DNA of 64,000 nucleotides from Apium graveolens (Eukaryota; Streptophyta; Magnoliopsida; Apiales; Apiaceae), in the NCBI RefSeq assembly GCF_009905375.1, contig NC_133647.1, positions 81,659,242 to 81,723,241 of the forward strand, written 5' to 3'. Shown piece after piece: positions 34,720-45,395 of the stretch. The notes beneath the pieces were generated by a model, which worked only from the letters and a program-made list of their open reading frames with translations, had not been told where the DNA came from and searched no databases. Numbering within the stretch: position 1 is the first letter of the stretch; the number at the start of each line of letters is the position of its first letter. The position numbers and the translations under genes are program-made.

Positions 34720-34965
34720 TTCTTCTGTATTAGTCTCGATCTTCTTTCTTGTAAATCAGCTTCCTTCCTTAACTATTAGTCCTCCAGTACTTAAGTTCTA
34801 ATATCCATCTTCTGATATTATCTTCTGATAATCTAAGTCCTGATATCCTTAAGTCCTGACTTCCAGTAAGTCCTGATTCTAGTAAAAACTGATATTTCCT
34901 GTTTGTTAAGATCTAAAAACTAAACATGAAACATATTAGACATGACATCTCAAATATATCCAATA
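34720..34965 (-). repeat. Copia2 5' LTR, U3 side
   Basis: Continues 14859-15200: TTGTAAATCAGCTTCC, repeated AAGTCCTGAT words and CATGACATCTCAAATATATCC match the Copia4 LTR (38150-38325) in order. It ends (plus reading) CCAATA at 34965, against CTAACA in Copia4, so its terminal bases are mutated. The full LTR would be ~588 bp. Confidence 0.85.
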
Positions 34966-35263
34966 AACTCTTATTTTTTTCAGAAACAAATGAGGATAAA
35001 AGTGAATTGCTTTTAATAGATAGCATAATTTAGAAAGATCTCCGCTGCAAGAGGATGAAGATGTTAGAATAATAAGACAAGGGAATTATTTCAAAGGTAT
35101 TTAAACTTGTATTTCAGTTATTGTAAATTTTAGAAGGTTAGATTCTTCTTTTATACCATAACCTGTAAACAATCCGGAATTCAGGGATCATTGTATATTA
35201 TTTTATATTATGTAAAGATTATTTAGTGACACCAAATCTTTACCCCGGATTTGGGTTGTTACA
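34966..35263 (+). repeat. GypsyX: end of a gypsy-type LTR between Copia2 and Copia5
   Basis: Ends AATCTTTACCCCGGATTTGG then GTTGTTACA at 35263, close to the end of the Tekay5 LTR (CCCCGGATTTGGAGGGTGTT). Copia2 abuts its left side, Copia5 coding its right side. The rest of the LTR and element should lie left of the window. No coding. Confidence 0.6.
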
Positions 35264-36130
35264 GTCATTGTACTCAGTTCCTGACTATGTCGAGCTTTCA
35301 TTTGTAAATTGTTCTCCAAATGAATAATGATGCTTAGTTGAATGATCTACTCCAGGTGAGCTATCATTTGTTGAATTCGCGTGACTTGAAGAATTACCAT
35401 TTAACTCAGTATTTCCCGACTCATCCTGGTTTATTGATATATCATCATGAACTGTTTCACCAGAACTGTAATTAGTTGAATGTTGATGTTTATCCCCCTC
35501 AATAGTTGCATTTTCAACAAAAATTCCATGTCAGGATCACTATCAGGATTTAACTTTGCATCAGTATTTTCTTGATCACTCTGAATCAATTCCTGATTTT
35601 GATTGTTCATTTACAAAAATCAATTCTTCATGTGACTCTTCTTCAAATTCTGAAGTCTTTTTGTCATCAAATGACACATGAATTGATTCAACAATTGTTC
35701 TTGTTCTCCGATTGAAGACTTCGTAAGCTTTGGAGGATGGGTATCCATAAATTTCCTTCATATGCTTTTCTATCAAATTTTCCAAGTATTTCAGGATGTG
35801 TTCTAAGTACAAAGCATTTGCATCAAAAAATATGAAGATGCTTCAAGCTTGGTTTCTTTTTTTGATCATTTGATAAAGAGTTAACCCATGTCTCCTTATG
35901 TGAGTCATATTCTGAGTATAACATGCAGTATTGACGGCTTCATCCCAAAAGCATGTTGATAAATTTGATTCAACCAACAATATCCTTCCAGCCTCAATTA
36001 TTGTTCTATTCTTTCTTTTCACAACACCATTTTGTTGAGGAGTACCTGGAGCTAAAAATTGTTGAGAGATTCATTTGTACTTTCATAATAAATCCATCTT
36101 AGAATTCATGATTTTTGTGCCATTGTCACT
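35264..36130 (-). pseudogene. Copia5 integrase C-terminal part and linker
   Basis: Frame 35812-35576 reads YGYPSSKAYEVFNRRTRTIV and ESIHVSFDDKK, the copia integrase C-terminal signature; upstream traces include an integrase PQQNGV motif near 36045. The rest to 35264 is an acidic linker with many stops. Confidence 0.8.
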
Positions 36131-36935
36131 ATTGAGTATTTGTACTTTATTTATTTGGTCCATTTACAATTAGTCTTATATGATTCAGAAGAATATCTGA
36201 AGTTTCATCTTTCCTGTGCAAGAAATATACCCAGGTAAATCTGGTAAATTCATCAATAATGACTAAGGTGTAACTTTTCTTGTTAATAGACATAATGTTC
36301 ACATGACCAACGAGATCCAGATGTAACATTTGACATGGCTTCTTGATGGATGATTCTATTTTATTTTTTGAAGAACTCCATTTCTGCTTAGCTTGTTGAC
36401 AGGAATCACACAGAGCATCAGGAGTATAACACACGTTTGGTTATCCTTTTACCAAATCTTTCTTGACTAATTCATTGAGATTACTGAAACTGAGATGAGA
36501 AAGCTTGTTGTGCCAGTTCCAACTATCATCTATTAATGCTCTACTGATCAGGAAAGTTTCAGGACCATTAGTATTTGCATGAAGTTTGGCTTCATAGGTG
36601 TTTCCATGTATGTATCCAATAATTACAACTTTCTTAGATACTTTATGAACTACTTCACAGTTAGTATCATAAAATATAACATAATATCTTATGTCAATAG
36701 TTTGACTAATGCTCAATAGATTGTTCTTCAATCCTTCCGCCATAGCTACATCTTGAATGATGACATTTCCAATAATGATGTTGCCATATCCCAAAGTTTT
36801 TCCTATATTTCCATCACTATAGGAAACCATTGGGCCAACCTTCTTCTCATATTCTGATAACAGGGTCTTATTTTCAGTCATATGTGCAGAACATCTACTA
36901 TCCAGCACTAACACACTCTTTTTGGTGCCCTGCAA
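36131..36935 (-). pseudogene. Copia5 protease and integrase core
   Basis: Frame 36935-36441: VLDSRCSAHMTENKTLLSEY (protease; usual DSGCS is DSRCS), GNIGKTLGYGNI, pre-integrase HNKLSHLSFSNLNELVKK. Frame 36434-36147: CDSCQQAKQ, first catalytic Asp in HLDLVGHVN, VIIDEFTRFTWVYFLHRKDE. A stop/frameshift at 36435-36441 separates them and the second Asp segment is lost in frame breaks. Confidence 0.88.
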
Positions 36936-37767
36936 TCAGAACTAGGAAATCAGTTAACATTTTGATAACCCACACTTGATAGGTTCTTTTTGACATCTTA
37001 TATAATTTTATAGCAGAAGTCTTCCTGGCAGGATTTGGACCATCAGGATTTGGTCCTGTCAAATTTTACTCTATAAGATGCATGCCTACTCAATTTTGTA
37101 GAGCTAACAGAATTTGCAATTTTATTGAACTTGGATAAAGGATCATAAAAGTTGTGATACAAACTAAGATACTCGCTACAAGTATAAATTGAATATCAGA
37201 CACTACCACAATGAAAACAAGGATTTAATGGCTTATAAAATATTGATCTACCCCTAATATAGAACTCAAGAATAACAGAAGCCTTCTTTTTAATTATCCT
37301 CAATCAATAATAATATAATTAATATTACCACATTTAAAACAAGTCTTCTTGGGTGTATCTGGAATATATTTATAATTTTTTGCTTTATTAATTCCCTTTA
37401 TTACAGTTGTACCTCTTTTATAGCCCTGATTCTGAGACTTACCAGTTATCTTGCTTATTTTCTTTTCCAGTTGTCCCTTAGATAAAAGACCTATATTTTT
37501 TCCTTTCTTTTAAGTTTCTTGTATCTCAACTTTCTTTTTGTCAGGATTTCTAGAAGTAGATCGTTATTCATTTTCAGCAGTGCTTACAAATTCAACATGA
37601 GTGGTGTCAGCGATATGATTATCCATATTTTTATCACTATGCTCATCATAACCTAAATACCCTTTCCAATTCTTGTTAGTTATCAAAATATGAACCTTTT
37701 TACCTGAACCAATCCATGTTGTAAATATTTGCCTTTCCTTTTTTAGAACTTCCTCTAACATGGAATA
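36936..37767 (-). pseudogene. Copia5 gag C-terminal part
   Basis: Traces of KKTCFKCGNINY (first half of a zinc knuckle, ~37350) and the frame 37761-37564 (KKERQIFTTWIGSGKKVH, WKGYLGYDEHSDK), equivalent to the ERE-IIRTWTNSG and GLGYED segments of Copia2 gag. Cut at 37767 by Copia4. Confidence 0.75.
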
Positions 37768-38325
37768 TGTTAGGCCTCAATGATACCATAGAAGGGGGTT
37801 GAATATAGTATCCACAATCAATTCGATTATAAATACAAGTATGTAACAGAAAACAAGTTTATTCAATATATCAAACTCTGTTACAGTAGGTTTAATCTAC
37901 TCTCTCAGTGATGTATGATATCACTAAGAGCTGTTAGGGTTACAATGAATAATATTCTTGAGAATGATAACACATATAGTGTAAACCTAATCTGTGTTTA
38001 TATAATACACAGTTACAAGATAACTACTAATTGATATGATAATGATTCTGTTTCCTAGAATACATCAATCAGAGATTATCTACTGTAGTCCTATAGCTGT
38101 CCAATTCTTCATGCATATCTTTACTTATTTAATCCAAATCCTCTCCTGTAAATCAGCTGCTTTCCTTATCTGAAGTGTACCCGCACTTAAGTCCTGATAG
38201 TTCTGACTCCTTAAGTTCTGATAACTTCCTGTCTTCAGTAAGTTCTGATTTCCAGTTAAGTTCTGATAGTAAATTCTGAAACTAAACAAATCAGATTAGA
38301 CATGACATCACAAATATATCTAACA
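37768..38325 (-). repeat. Copia4 3' LTR (558 bp)
   Basis: Plus reading TGTTAGGCCTCAATG...ATATATCTAACA. TATATAAA on the minus strand at 38004-37997. The U3 part (38185-38280) carries at least five AAGTTCTGAT-type words. Same LTR family as Copia2. Confidence 0.9.
37997..38004 (-). promoter_or_regulatory. TATA box of Copia4 3' LTR
   Basis: TATATAAA on the minus strand, conserved in Copia2 (15090-15083). Confidence 0.55.
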
Positions 38326-38340
38326 ATCTCCTCCAACTTG
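38326..38340 (-). other. Polypurine tract of Copia4
   Basis: Minus-strand AAGTTGGAGGAGAT directly before TGTTAGATAT, the start of the 3' LTR. Confidence 0.8.
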
Positions 38341-38463
38341 TAAATTATGAAAAATATGCAAGTTAATAGATTTCATGATGTCAAAAAAATTTAAGTACAA
38401 ATGCAATAAAATATTATTTTAAACAGCTAAATAAAACTTACAGTACATGTAGCTTTACCAATA

Positions 38464-40226
38464 TCACTGGATCAATCTGTATCCATAGTCATTGCTTGTA
38501 AAGTCTGTTACCAGCTTGTCCTTAGCCTTTCTCAGAACTTCAACTAACTGTGCTTTGACTTGCATTAGTTCTTCATCTTCATTATCACCAATCTGATAAA
38601 TGGCTGCTCTGAGTGCAGGAATTGATGTTCTTTCAAGCCCATCTCCAAGTCTGATAACTCTGGGATGTGAAGAGTCTTCATTGTAGCATAAACACTTTCC
38701 CTTCAGAATTACTTCAATCTTGGCAGACTTCTTATTCATAGAAACTTCCCTTCCATCATCTTCAGTGATTTTTGGAATGTATTCAGAAGCTTTTACACCA
38801 GAAATACTGAGAAGATCTCTTATAGCCTTCAAAATGTAATTTGACCATCTTCTTGTAACATCAGATTTTACTTCCAGAAGGTAGTGAATATGTTGAAGCT
38901 CTTTGACAGACTTCTTTAGCACATCAGAATCTGCTACTTTTAACTTCTACCATCATTCAGAAACATGATCAATTTTTCTTTAACTTCTGATTCATCATGA
39001 GTATCCATGACAATTTGAGCAGACAACACTTTGTCAAGGTGCTTTTGTTTGATTTCTTCATATGGTTTGTCTGTCAAAATGAAAGGATCTCTAAGACTAA
39101 CTTCTACTCTTGTTTGTCTCTTTTCTTTGTCATAACCTAACCCAGACTTGTCTTTAGCTTGTTTAGGTCTAAGCCCAAAAGATACAAGCTGATTCAGTAT
39201 TAGATTGGTCTTAGGTTCCACTGGAGTAGCTTTGTTCTATAGTAGCTTCTTTTTCTGATCAAATGTCAAGCTGTCTATGTCAACTTGAGCAGTGTTAGAG
39301 GTTGATGTCTTGATGAATTGGTCAGGATTTGCAGTTTCATCTGTAGCTTGCTGTTTTGAAATACCTTCACTCTGAATAACTTGAGCTATGTCAGAGGTTG
39401 TCTTAGATTTTTCTGTCATCTGCTTTCTCTTCAGAGTTTCAACTGTTTCATCTTCAACATCAGTATCATCAAAGACATGAACCATCTTGCACACAGGATC
39501 CATCAGAATTTGAGGAATCTTCATCTTCTGTTTCTTGACTATCTCCCCAACTTTTCCTTTTCCCTTGTCTTTGGGATCAGTAGTAGTTTGAGATCTAGTA
39601 TTTGATCTAGGAATCTCTGTGGCAGATCTTTCTCTTATTACTATACCTTTCTCCTTAGGTTTGGGAGGCTTCTTTGCATTATAAGCTTTAGGCTGTAGTT
39701 TTGACTTTTCAGCATTAAATCTTGCTTCTTCTTCTCTAAGTTCCTCTAAATCCACTCCCGGATTATCCTTAAGAAACAGTCTCTTTGCAAGTTCCTCATC
39801 TAAGGCTTGAATCTTAGAAAAATAAACAATATTTGGGTCCTCTTTCATCCTATCCCCAATAAAACTCAAAATAGTAGTAGCATAATCAAAATGAGTTTGA
39901 TTAAGAAGTGCATACCCTATTTGCTGACTCAGAATTAGAATAGCATCAAAATTGGAGCATTTGTTGGCAAAAGCTCTGGTGATGCAATCGAAAAAGAAGC
40001 TCCACTCCCTTCTGATGTAGGGCCTCTTCAGTTGTCCCAGCTTGGATAGACTTTTCTCATAGCCAAGATTGGCCATTATGCTATGTAAAAGTGGATCCCC
40101 AATCTGAGCATTGAAAGTATAATTTTCTGGCAAATGCAGAGCTTGTCGAACAGTAGACAGGGTAACCAGGTGCTCACCTTCCCCAGTTGTGAAAATGATG
40201 CTTGGAGACCCATCTTCACCACCATC
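38464..40226 (-). pseudogene. Copia4 env-like gene, main part (after Tekay5)
   Basis: Continues the frame begun at 52148. From 40226: GEDGSPSIIFTTGEGEHLV, then SIMANLGYEKSLSKLGQLKR, WSFFFDCITRAFANKC, ILSQQIGYALLNQTHFDYAT, a long Lys/Glu/Pro-rich middle and a C-terminal part (YILKAIRDLLSI, LRKAKDKLVTDF) to 38464. A TAG at 39237 replaces Gln and a one-base frameshift lies near 38935. The protein pattern fits the extra ORF of plant Sireviruses between RNase H and the 3' LTR; its role is unproven and 'env-like' is positional. I see no clear signal peptide or membrane segment. Confidence 0.8.
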
Positions 40227-40231
40227 ATCAT
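40227..40231 (+). repeat. Target site duplication of Tekay5, left copy
   Basis: ATCAT before TGTAAC; identical ATCAT at 51945-51949. Removing Tekay5 with one copy restores the env-like frame (GAY then DDGGEDG). Confidence 0.93.
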
Positions 40232-40825
40232 TGTAACGACCGAGGAATTACGCTTGTATTATATTATAATAATAATAAATTATATGTATTATTATGTGAT
40301 TAAATGTGTTAAGTCGTTGAACCCTAACTGCTATGTGTTATGTGTTGGTTGTTTTGATCCAAACGTGTTTTGGATATTTATTGAGCGTTCTATCGTCAGT
40401 TATATATATTATATCAAAACCTGTACAGCTCAAAACTATGTTTTAAAAGCCCGTATTTCAAACAAAATCATTGGCCCTATTTTGCCAAAAAATTCCCTAT
40501 ACTGTATCGCTATTCTGAACCCTTAGACGTTTTACAAATTGACCTTTTTCGCGAAAAACGACTTTTTCCGGACCCCTTCGGGTACCAAAAACCCCACAAA
40601 AATCACATTTTTATTTTTATATGATTATGAAATTATCATATATCATTTTTCTTTGTATTTTTGTATTTTTCACAATTTTTGGGAATTTTTAGTATTTATT
40701 TTGTATTTATTGGATATTTAAAAATTCATTATTAATACCCAAAAATTATAAAAATTGGGGCCAAATATTTTTATTAGGAGTATAATTAGCCCCTTAATTT
40801 TACTTAGGGGTATTATTTTCATAAA

Positions 40826-40833
40826 TATAAATA
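40826..40833 (+). promoter_or_regulatory. TATA box of Tekay5 5' LTR
   Basis: TATAAATA followed by ACC; same at 48804-48811 in the 3' LTR. Start of transcription would be near 40855-40865, making U3 ~630 bases and leaving >3 kb as R-U5. Confidence 0.6.
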
Positions 40834-41179
40834 CCTGAATTACTATTAATTAAATCAGTTAATTATAATTAAAAATCAGAAGAAAAAAATAAAAAGAAAA
40901 AGAAAGGGGATTAGGGTTAGGGTTTTGTGAAGAACAGCAGCAGAATCAATCGGACTTTTGAAGGTGATTCCGGTGACAGAAATTGAAGTGTGAGTAACCG
41001 ATTTGAAGCCCAAAGTCTGTTCTATCAGATTATCACGTCAAAATCATCAACCGAGGTATTAATTTGTGTTTCGTAATTTCGGATTAATTTCTCGAATTCG
41101 GGTTTGAAGTTCTGGTAATTGTTTGATGATTATGTTAGTATAGATGTTTAGATCGTCGATTTTGGAGTCGATTGACACC

Positions 41180-41470
41180 GGTTTTGTCGAGTTTGGCTTC
41201 GGGTTTTGTCTCGCCGGAAAAGCGGCGCCGCCGCTGTTATCGGTGGTTTAGGCGGCGGGGACGGATAAAACGAAGGAGGAACACGACAGGGGAGGCCTGG
41301 GAACGAAAGGGAACGAAGCAGCAGAAGAAACGAGGCCGATTGATTGCCGTTTTTGCTTCGTCGGAAGTTTCCGCCGGGCCGGAATCTGGGCAACGGCCGG
41401 CTGTTCTTCCCGACCCGATTGGGTTGGGGACGACCCGGTTTCTAACCCGGTTTCGACCCGGGTTTAATCC
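41180..41470. other. G/C-rich block inside the Tekay5 LTR
   Basis: CGCCGCCGC, GGCGGCGGGG and GACCCGGTTT words in otherwise A/T-rich LTR. It lies in the transcribed leader. It contains an Arg-rich open frame 41172-41516 (+), also in the 3' LTR (49150-49497) with one extra codon, but with no known domain. Confidence 0.6.
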
Positions 41471-43973
41471 TAATGACCCAAACCCTGTTGATGTTTTTGT
41501 GTTTTTAGTTAATTAATTAATTATTTATATTTTAGTATATTAAAATCAGTTTTTAGTAATTCTAAAAAGTAAATAAAAATTAGTTTTAAATTCTGAAAAA
41601 TAGTATTATTAATTTCTAAATTATTTTATTAATTTATAAATTCTAATTTAATTATTTAATTATTTAATTATTTATCTAATTATTTATTAGTTATCTAATT
41701 AATTAATAATTAGGTAATTAATTAATAATTAGGTAATTAATTAATAAATAAGGATTAAACTGATTAATAATTTGATAATTAGTTAATATTACGAGTAGTG
41801 ATTCGATAATGAGAATTATTATTCGAGCGTTAGTTATTCGAATAATATTACAGTAATTGTTCGTATCATATAATTAAATACTGATAATTAATTGATTAAC
41901 GAATCGTTTAAATTCCAATAATAATATATTAGTTCGGTAATATTCGAGAATAGTGTGTAGCTCGTATTTATACGAGTGATTAATCGTTGAGTTGGTTTAT
42001 AATTTGAGTAATTCGTAGTTATTCGATAAATAGCGTATCGGTTAATTAAGTTGATTGATTATTTGTAAATAATCGATCTAATCAAATAAATAACGATGAG
42101 TTGTAAATATTTGTAATAAATTGTGATTAATCCTAATAATTAGGGATTAATTATTTTAAATTAGTAAATAATTATCTATTAATTATTTATTAGTTATTTA
42201 TTTATTAAGTGATTAATTATTTCAATAATTAATCACATAATTTTCAATAAATCGTAACTTCTTCGTTTTAACTCCAAAAATTATAAAAATATTATTTTTG
42301 ACTTTGATTTTTATTAAATAATTATTTAAAAATTATTTTAGGATTTAAAAGGTTGTAATAATTATCTATATTGAATAATAAATTGAATTATCAGTGTTTA
42401 ATTCATAACAATTCAACCGTTAGTCCGATTTAAGTGAAACGAAGACCCCTAGACTCAGAAAAATGAGACGAATCCAATAAAAATAGTTGTAAGTTATAAT
42501 TTATTCTGAAAAAGAGTGGTTTGGTGATAACTGATAGTTCGTAGGTCCTAGTAGGGATATAATTGAGCCGAATAAATCCTGAAAAATTATAATAAAATCA
42601 GATAAGACTAGTAATGCAGGTATAAGCCTAGAATTGATTCTAAAAATAATTATAAATCTAGAAATTAATTGTGTGCTTTACGTGTTACGTGTTATATGTG
42701 ATTATGTGCATAAATATGTTGTGTAAATATATGTATATATATGCGAGTCAGATAGAAACGCATGGGTAGACTGATAAGGTTGTGTGATATCAATTCAAGA
42801 TACACGTATATAGTAAGTTATCTAAACACCTATATTTCCATGATTTGTTCAGTGTTAACAAGGCAGAGCAAGCTAGGGTCAGAAGGCAGTGAATTAAACC
42901 AGGTTAAGTACGCACAAGGCAAGTTTTTCCCCTATTCTAAATTCAGAATAGTGAATTATATTTCTTTTCTATCATATCAATTCTCTTTGATAATCATTGT
43001 TCATATGCACTGTTGTCCATTTATTATTACTTGTTCCAGTTTCATTTCAATTCTTGATTTACCCAATTTATTGAATTCCCTGTTCATATTTCAATTCTTT
43101 TACCCTACATATATTCTGGTATATCCTGGTGTTGGGATATATCAATAGCATACCGATTGTTCCGGATGCTCAGCCTTGGACTGGATGGTTACTATAAAGG
43201 CTGGGTTTTTCCCAGACCATTAATTAATAGGCCATAGTTGCCTGAGTACTCCTTATATTGGTTGGGTCTATGCAGTTGGGTATAGATCCGCACTATATTC
43301 TGACTGATCAGCAGATTATAGTGCATATGTTGGTTCTTGTTTCCAGTCTTGTTCATTTGGCACTCGCCATCATTGGCAAATTATTATCATATACAGATAC
43401 AGATGGTTGTTCAAACCAGCAGCTTATTGGTTCATTTATTTCTCTCTCTTTATAATATATATATATATATATATATTGTTGCAGGCTTGTTGAGCAATTT
43501 TGGCTCATTTCTTTTATTGTCACTCATATTGTTTTACAGTTAAGGTAGAGAATGAAACCCATCAGGACCCGCATAGTCAAGAAGCGAGTCAAGCAGCGGG
43601 ACCCTCTTATACCAAGAGTGTTCCTTCCTATTCCCGAAGAGAGCTTTGAATTGCCAGATCAGGTGTAGCAGGATAAGTAGTAATGTTGGGTTGAATAAAA
43701 GTTTTGTGTAGTTTGAATAAAAGATTGCGTAGTGAAACTGTAGATAGAATAAAGTTTTGTAATAAAGAGAGTTCTTGAGACATGTTTTATTTAGTTGGGT
43801 TTGTAATAAAGTGTAGTGCATGATTCTTGTTTCCAAACTCAACCCTTAAAAGATCCTGAGTAGTGATAGTTCGGGGTAATTATTATATTAATATTCCGCT
43901 TGTGCAGGTATAGTTGGTAATTGTTGTTAATAATGCCCCAAATCTATACCCCGGATTTGGAGGGTGTTATAGT

Positions 43974-43985
43974 TGGTATCAGAGC
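43974..43985 (+). other. Primer binding site of Tekay5
   Basis: TGGTATCAGAGC two bases after the LTR end at 43971. Confidence 0.92.
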
Positions 43986-44149
43986 TTAGGATTGACCTTG
44001 GAAAACAAGAATGTTAGGGTTAAGATAAGATAGGAAAATAAGATAGGATGAGAGTAAGAGTGTTAGGATTGTTTGTCTATGTGATTAGAAGTTATGAGTT
44101 ATAGGATTGTGATTTGATTGTTTTGTGTTATTATTTTTATGTATATTAG

Positions 44150-44941
44150 ATGGCTTCTTTATCATCATCTACGGAGAGGACCGAGACAGATCCAGTGGAT
44201 GCACAGGTAGTAGCCCCAGTGTCAGAGCAGATCTTACCTCCATTGCCACCTGAGCCAGCACCAGAGATACCACTTCCCCCGGAGGTACCAGGTTTTGCAG
44301 ATTATTTTCCATACGTTGAGCCAGAGATACCAGATATTCCACCATTAGAGTTTCCGATGTTTGATATTCCTGATATGGTTGATCTTCCGCAGTGGGAGGA
44401 TTTAGAGCCTCAGATTCCTATGCCACCAGTCGAGATTCCAGAGATGCCACCGATGGAGCCAGAGGCAGAGCCGCCTGTGTATGCGCCTATGGAGCAGCCT
44501 GTCTTATTTCCTGCCCCATTAGCCATTTATGCACCTGTTCCGGGAGTTTATCAGTTTCCTCAGCCGGAGTTTATAGATGAGATCGTGGTAGATGGACCAT
44601 TACCTTCTCGAGGTTCCAGCACTGATCTTCATGAGCATCATACCGTGACTTACCAGCGCTTTCAGGCAGAGAGGGAGGAGAGGATTAGATGGCAGAACCA
44701 GTGTAGAGAGATCCTTGGATTGTATGAGACACAGACGGATGGTCCTGTCAGAGCATTACGACCGGATTATATACTGAGAGAGAGACTACATCATATTCAC
44801 CGGGTTAGTTCGCAGCAGCTTACTGATTTGAGACAGCAGGATCTTAGTGCGGAGACAGCATATCGCAGAGCATTGGGACTTACCGAGGCAGTGCTAGAGG
44901 CAGTGCAGGAGGAGTTGAGCCACGTACCACCAGGATTTTGA
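44150..44941 (+). CDS. Extra ORF upstream of gag in Tekay5, Pro/Glu-rich, unknown function
   Basis: Intact 263-codon ORF between the primer site and gag. I do not recognise the family. The N-terminal half (about residues 20-145) is Pro/Glu-rich with repeated PPLPPEPAPEIPLPPEVP and PEIPDIPPLEFP units; the C-terminal half (~155-263) is helical and charged (YQRFQAEREERIRWQNQ, LHHIHRVSSQQLTDLRQQD), ending VQEELSHVPPGF. No membrane segment, no cysteine pairs, no catalytic motif seen. It starts ~165 bases after the primer site with the first long ATG. It remains open while gag-pol has stops. Tekay-type chromoviruses normally begin with gag, so this is additional; it could be a captured or lineage-specific gene. 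Confidence 0.75.
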   Translation: MASLSSSTERTETDPVDAQVVAPVSEQILPPLPPEPAPEIPLPPEVPGFADYFPYVEPEIPDIPPLEFPMFDIPDMVDLPQWEDLEPQIPMPPVEIPEMPPMEPEAEPPVYAPMEQPVLFPAPLAIYAPVPGVYQFPQPEFIDEIVVDGPLPSRGSSTDLHEHHTVTYQRFQAEREERIRWQNQCREILGLYETQTDGPVRALRPDYILRERLHHIHRVSSQQLTDLRQQDLSAETAYRRALGLTEAVLEAVQEELSHVPPGF

Positions 44942-45395
44942 GACCAGTAGATCAATGAGTGTTGTATTATGTATATTTTGTAGATAGAGGCAGCATAGTA
45001 TTGTATGACTAGTTTGTATGAGTGTAGCTACTGACTCTGACTGATAGTAGTAGCAGTACGACTGTTATATCATAGGGTTTTGTATCAAGCACTGACACCT
45101 GTAGCTGGTGTTCTACCTATATATATATATGAGATAATCTTTTGCACGTTTTCTTTATTTTATTTCCAGTCATTTAAGCATTTACATTTATTTCAGTACC
45201 ATTGCATATTTACAAATGTAGTTTTATTCACGATCATGTTGTAAAAAAAAAAAAAAAAAAAAAAATTTAAAACATATCATACTGTTTTATCTATTCAGTT
45301 ATTTAATAAGTTATTTTATTTTCTCGAATCGACTGTTTTAATATATGTTTAATATACTGTTATTAAATAAGATCCATTATTTATTTACCAGAAAA
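44942..45395 (+). other. Spacer between extra ORF and gag in Tekay5, with a 23-base A run
   Basis: No coding. 45243-45265 is an uninterrupted run of 23 A. A TATATATATATATG stretch lies at ~45119. The A run could be slippage or a relic of a poly(A) tail. Confidence 0.7.

Larger units (their letters stand above)
9016..34965 (-). mobile_element. Copia2: Sirevirus-type copia element, interrupted by Sire3; 3' half off the window
   Basis: On the minus strand: 5' LTR (34965-34720 continued by 15200-14859), primer binding site, gag, protease, integrase and RT, ending at 9016 where Copia1 inserted. The missing part (RNase H, 3' region, 3' LTR) should lie left of the window. It is a sister copy of Copia4: RT at 9016-9240 and 54220-54440 are nearly the same, and gag, protease and integrase match in order. 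The large gag with two zinc knuckles and the LTR type fit the Sirevirus group. Sire3 (15201-34714) is nested in its LTR. Confidence 0.88.
35264..37767 (-). mobile_element. Copia5: minus-strand copia fragment, oldest visible layer
   Basis: Gag end, protease, integrase and integrase-RT linker on the minus strand, cut on the left by GypsyX and on the right (inside gag) by the 3' LTR of Copia4. Related to but clearly diverged from Copia2 and Copia4. RT and LTRs are not in the window. Confidence 0.82.
40232..43971 (+). repeat. Tekay5 5' LTR (3,740 bp)
   Basis: TGTAACGACCGAGG...GGAGGGTGTTATA. TATAAATA at 40826-40833, a GGGTTAGGGTTTTG telo-box-like element at ~40913-40926, a G/C-rich block 41180-41470, a very A/T-rich block 41505-42400 and an (AT)n run at 43454-43477. 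Differences from the 3' copy are few: single substitutions, one GCC triplet and (AT)n length. Confidence 0.96.

Noticed and set aside
40909..40928. Telomere-like GGGTTAGGGTTT (also at 48889)
   Set aside because: Only two to three units, present in both LTRs just after the TATA box; a telo-box-like promoter element, not a telomere remnant.
42762..43148. 128-codon ORF in the Tekay5 LTR, also at 50744-51130
   Set aside because: Identical because the LTRs are near-identical; hydrophobic A/T-rich frame without a known domain and no sign of coding selection.
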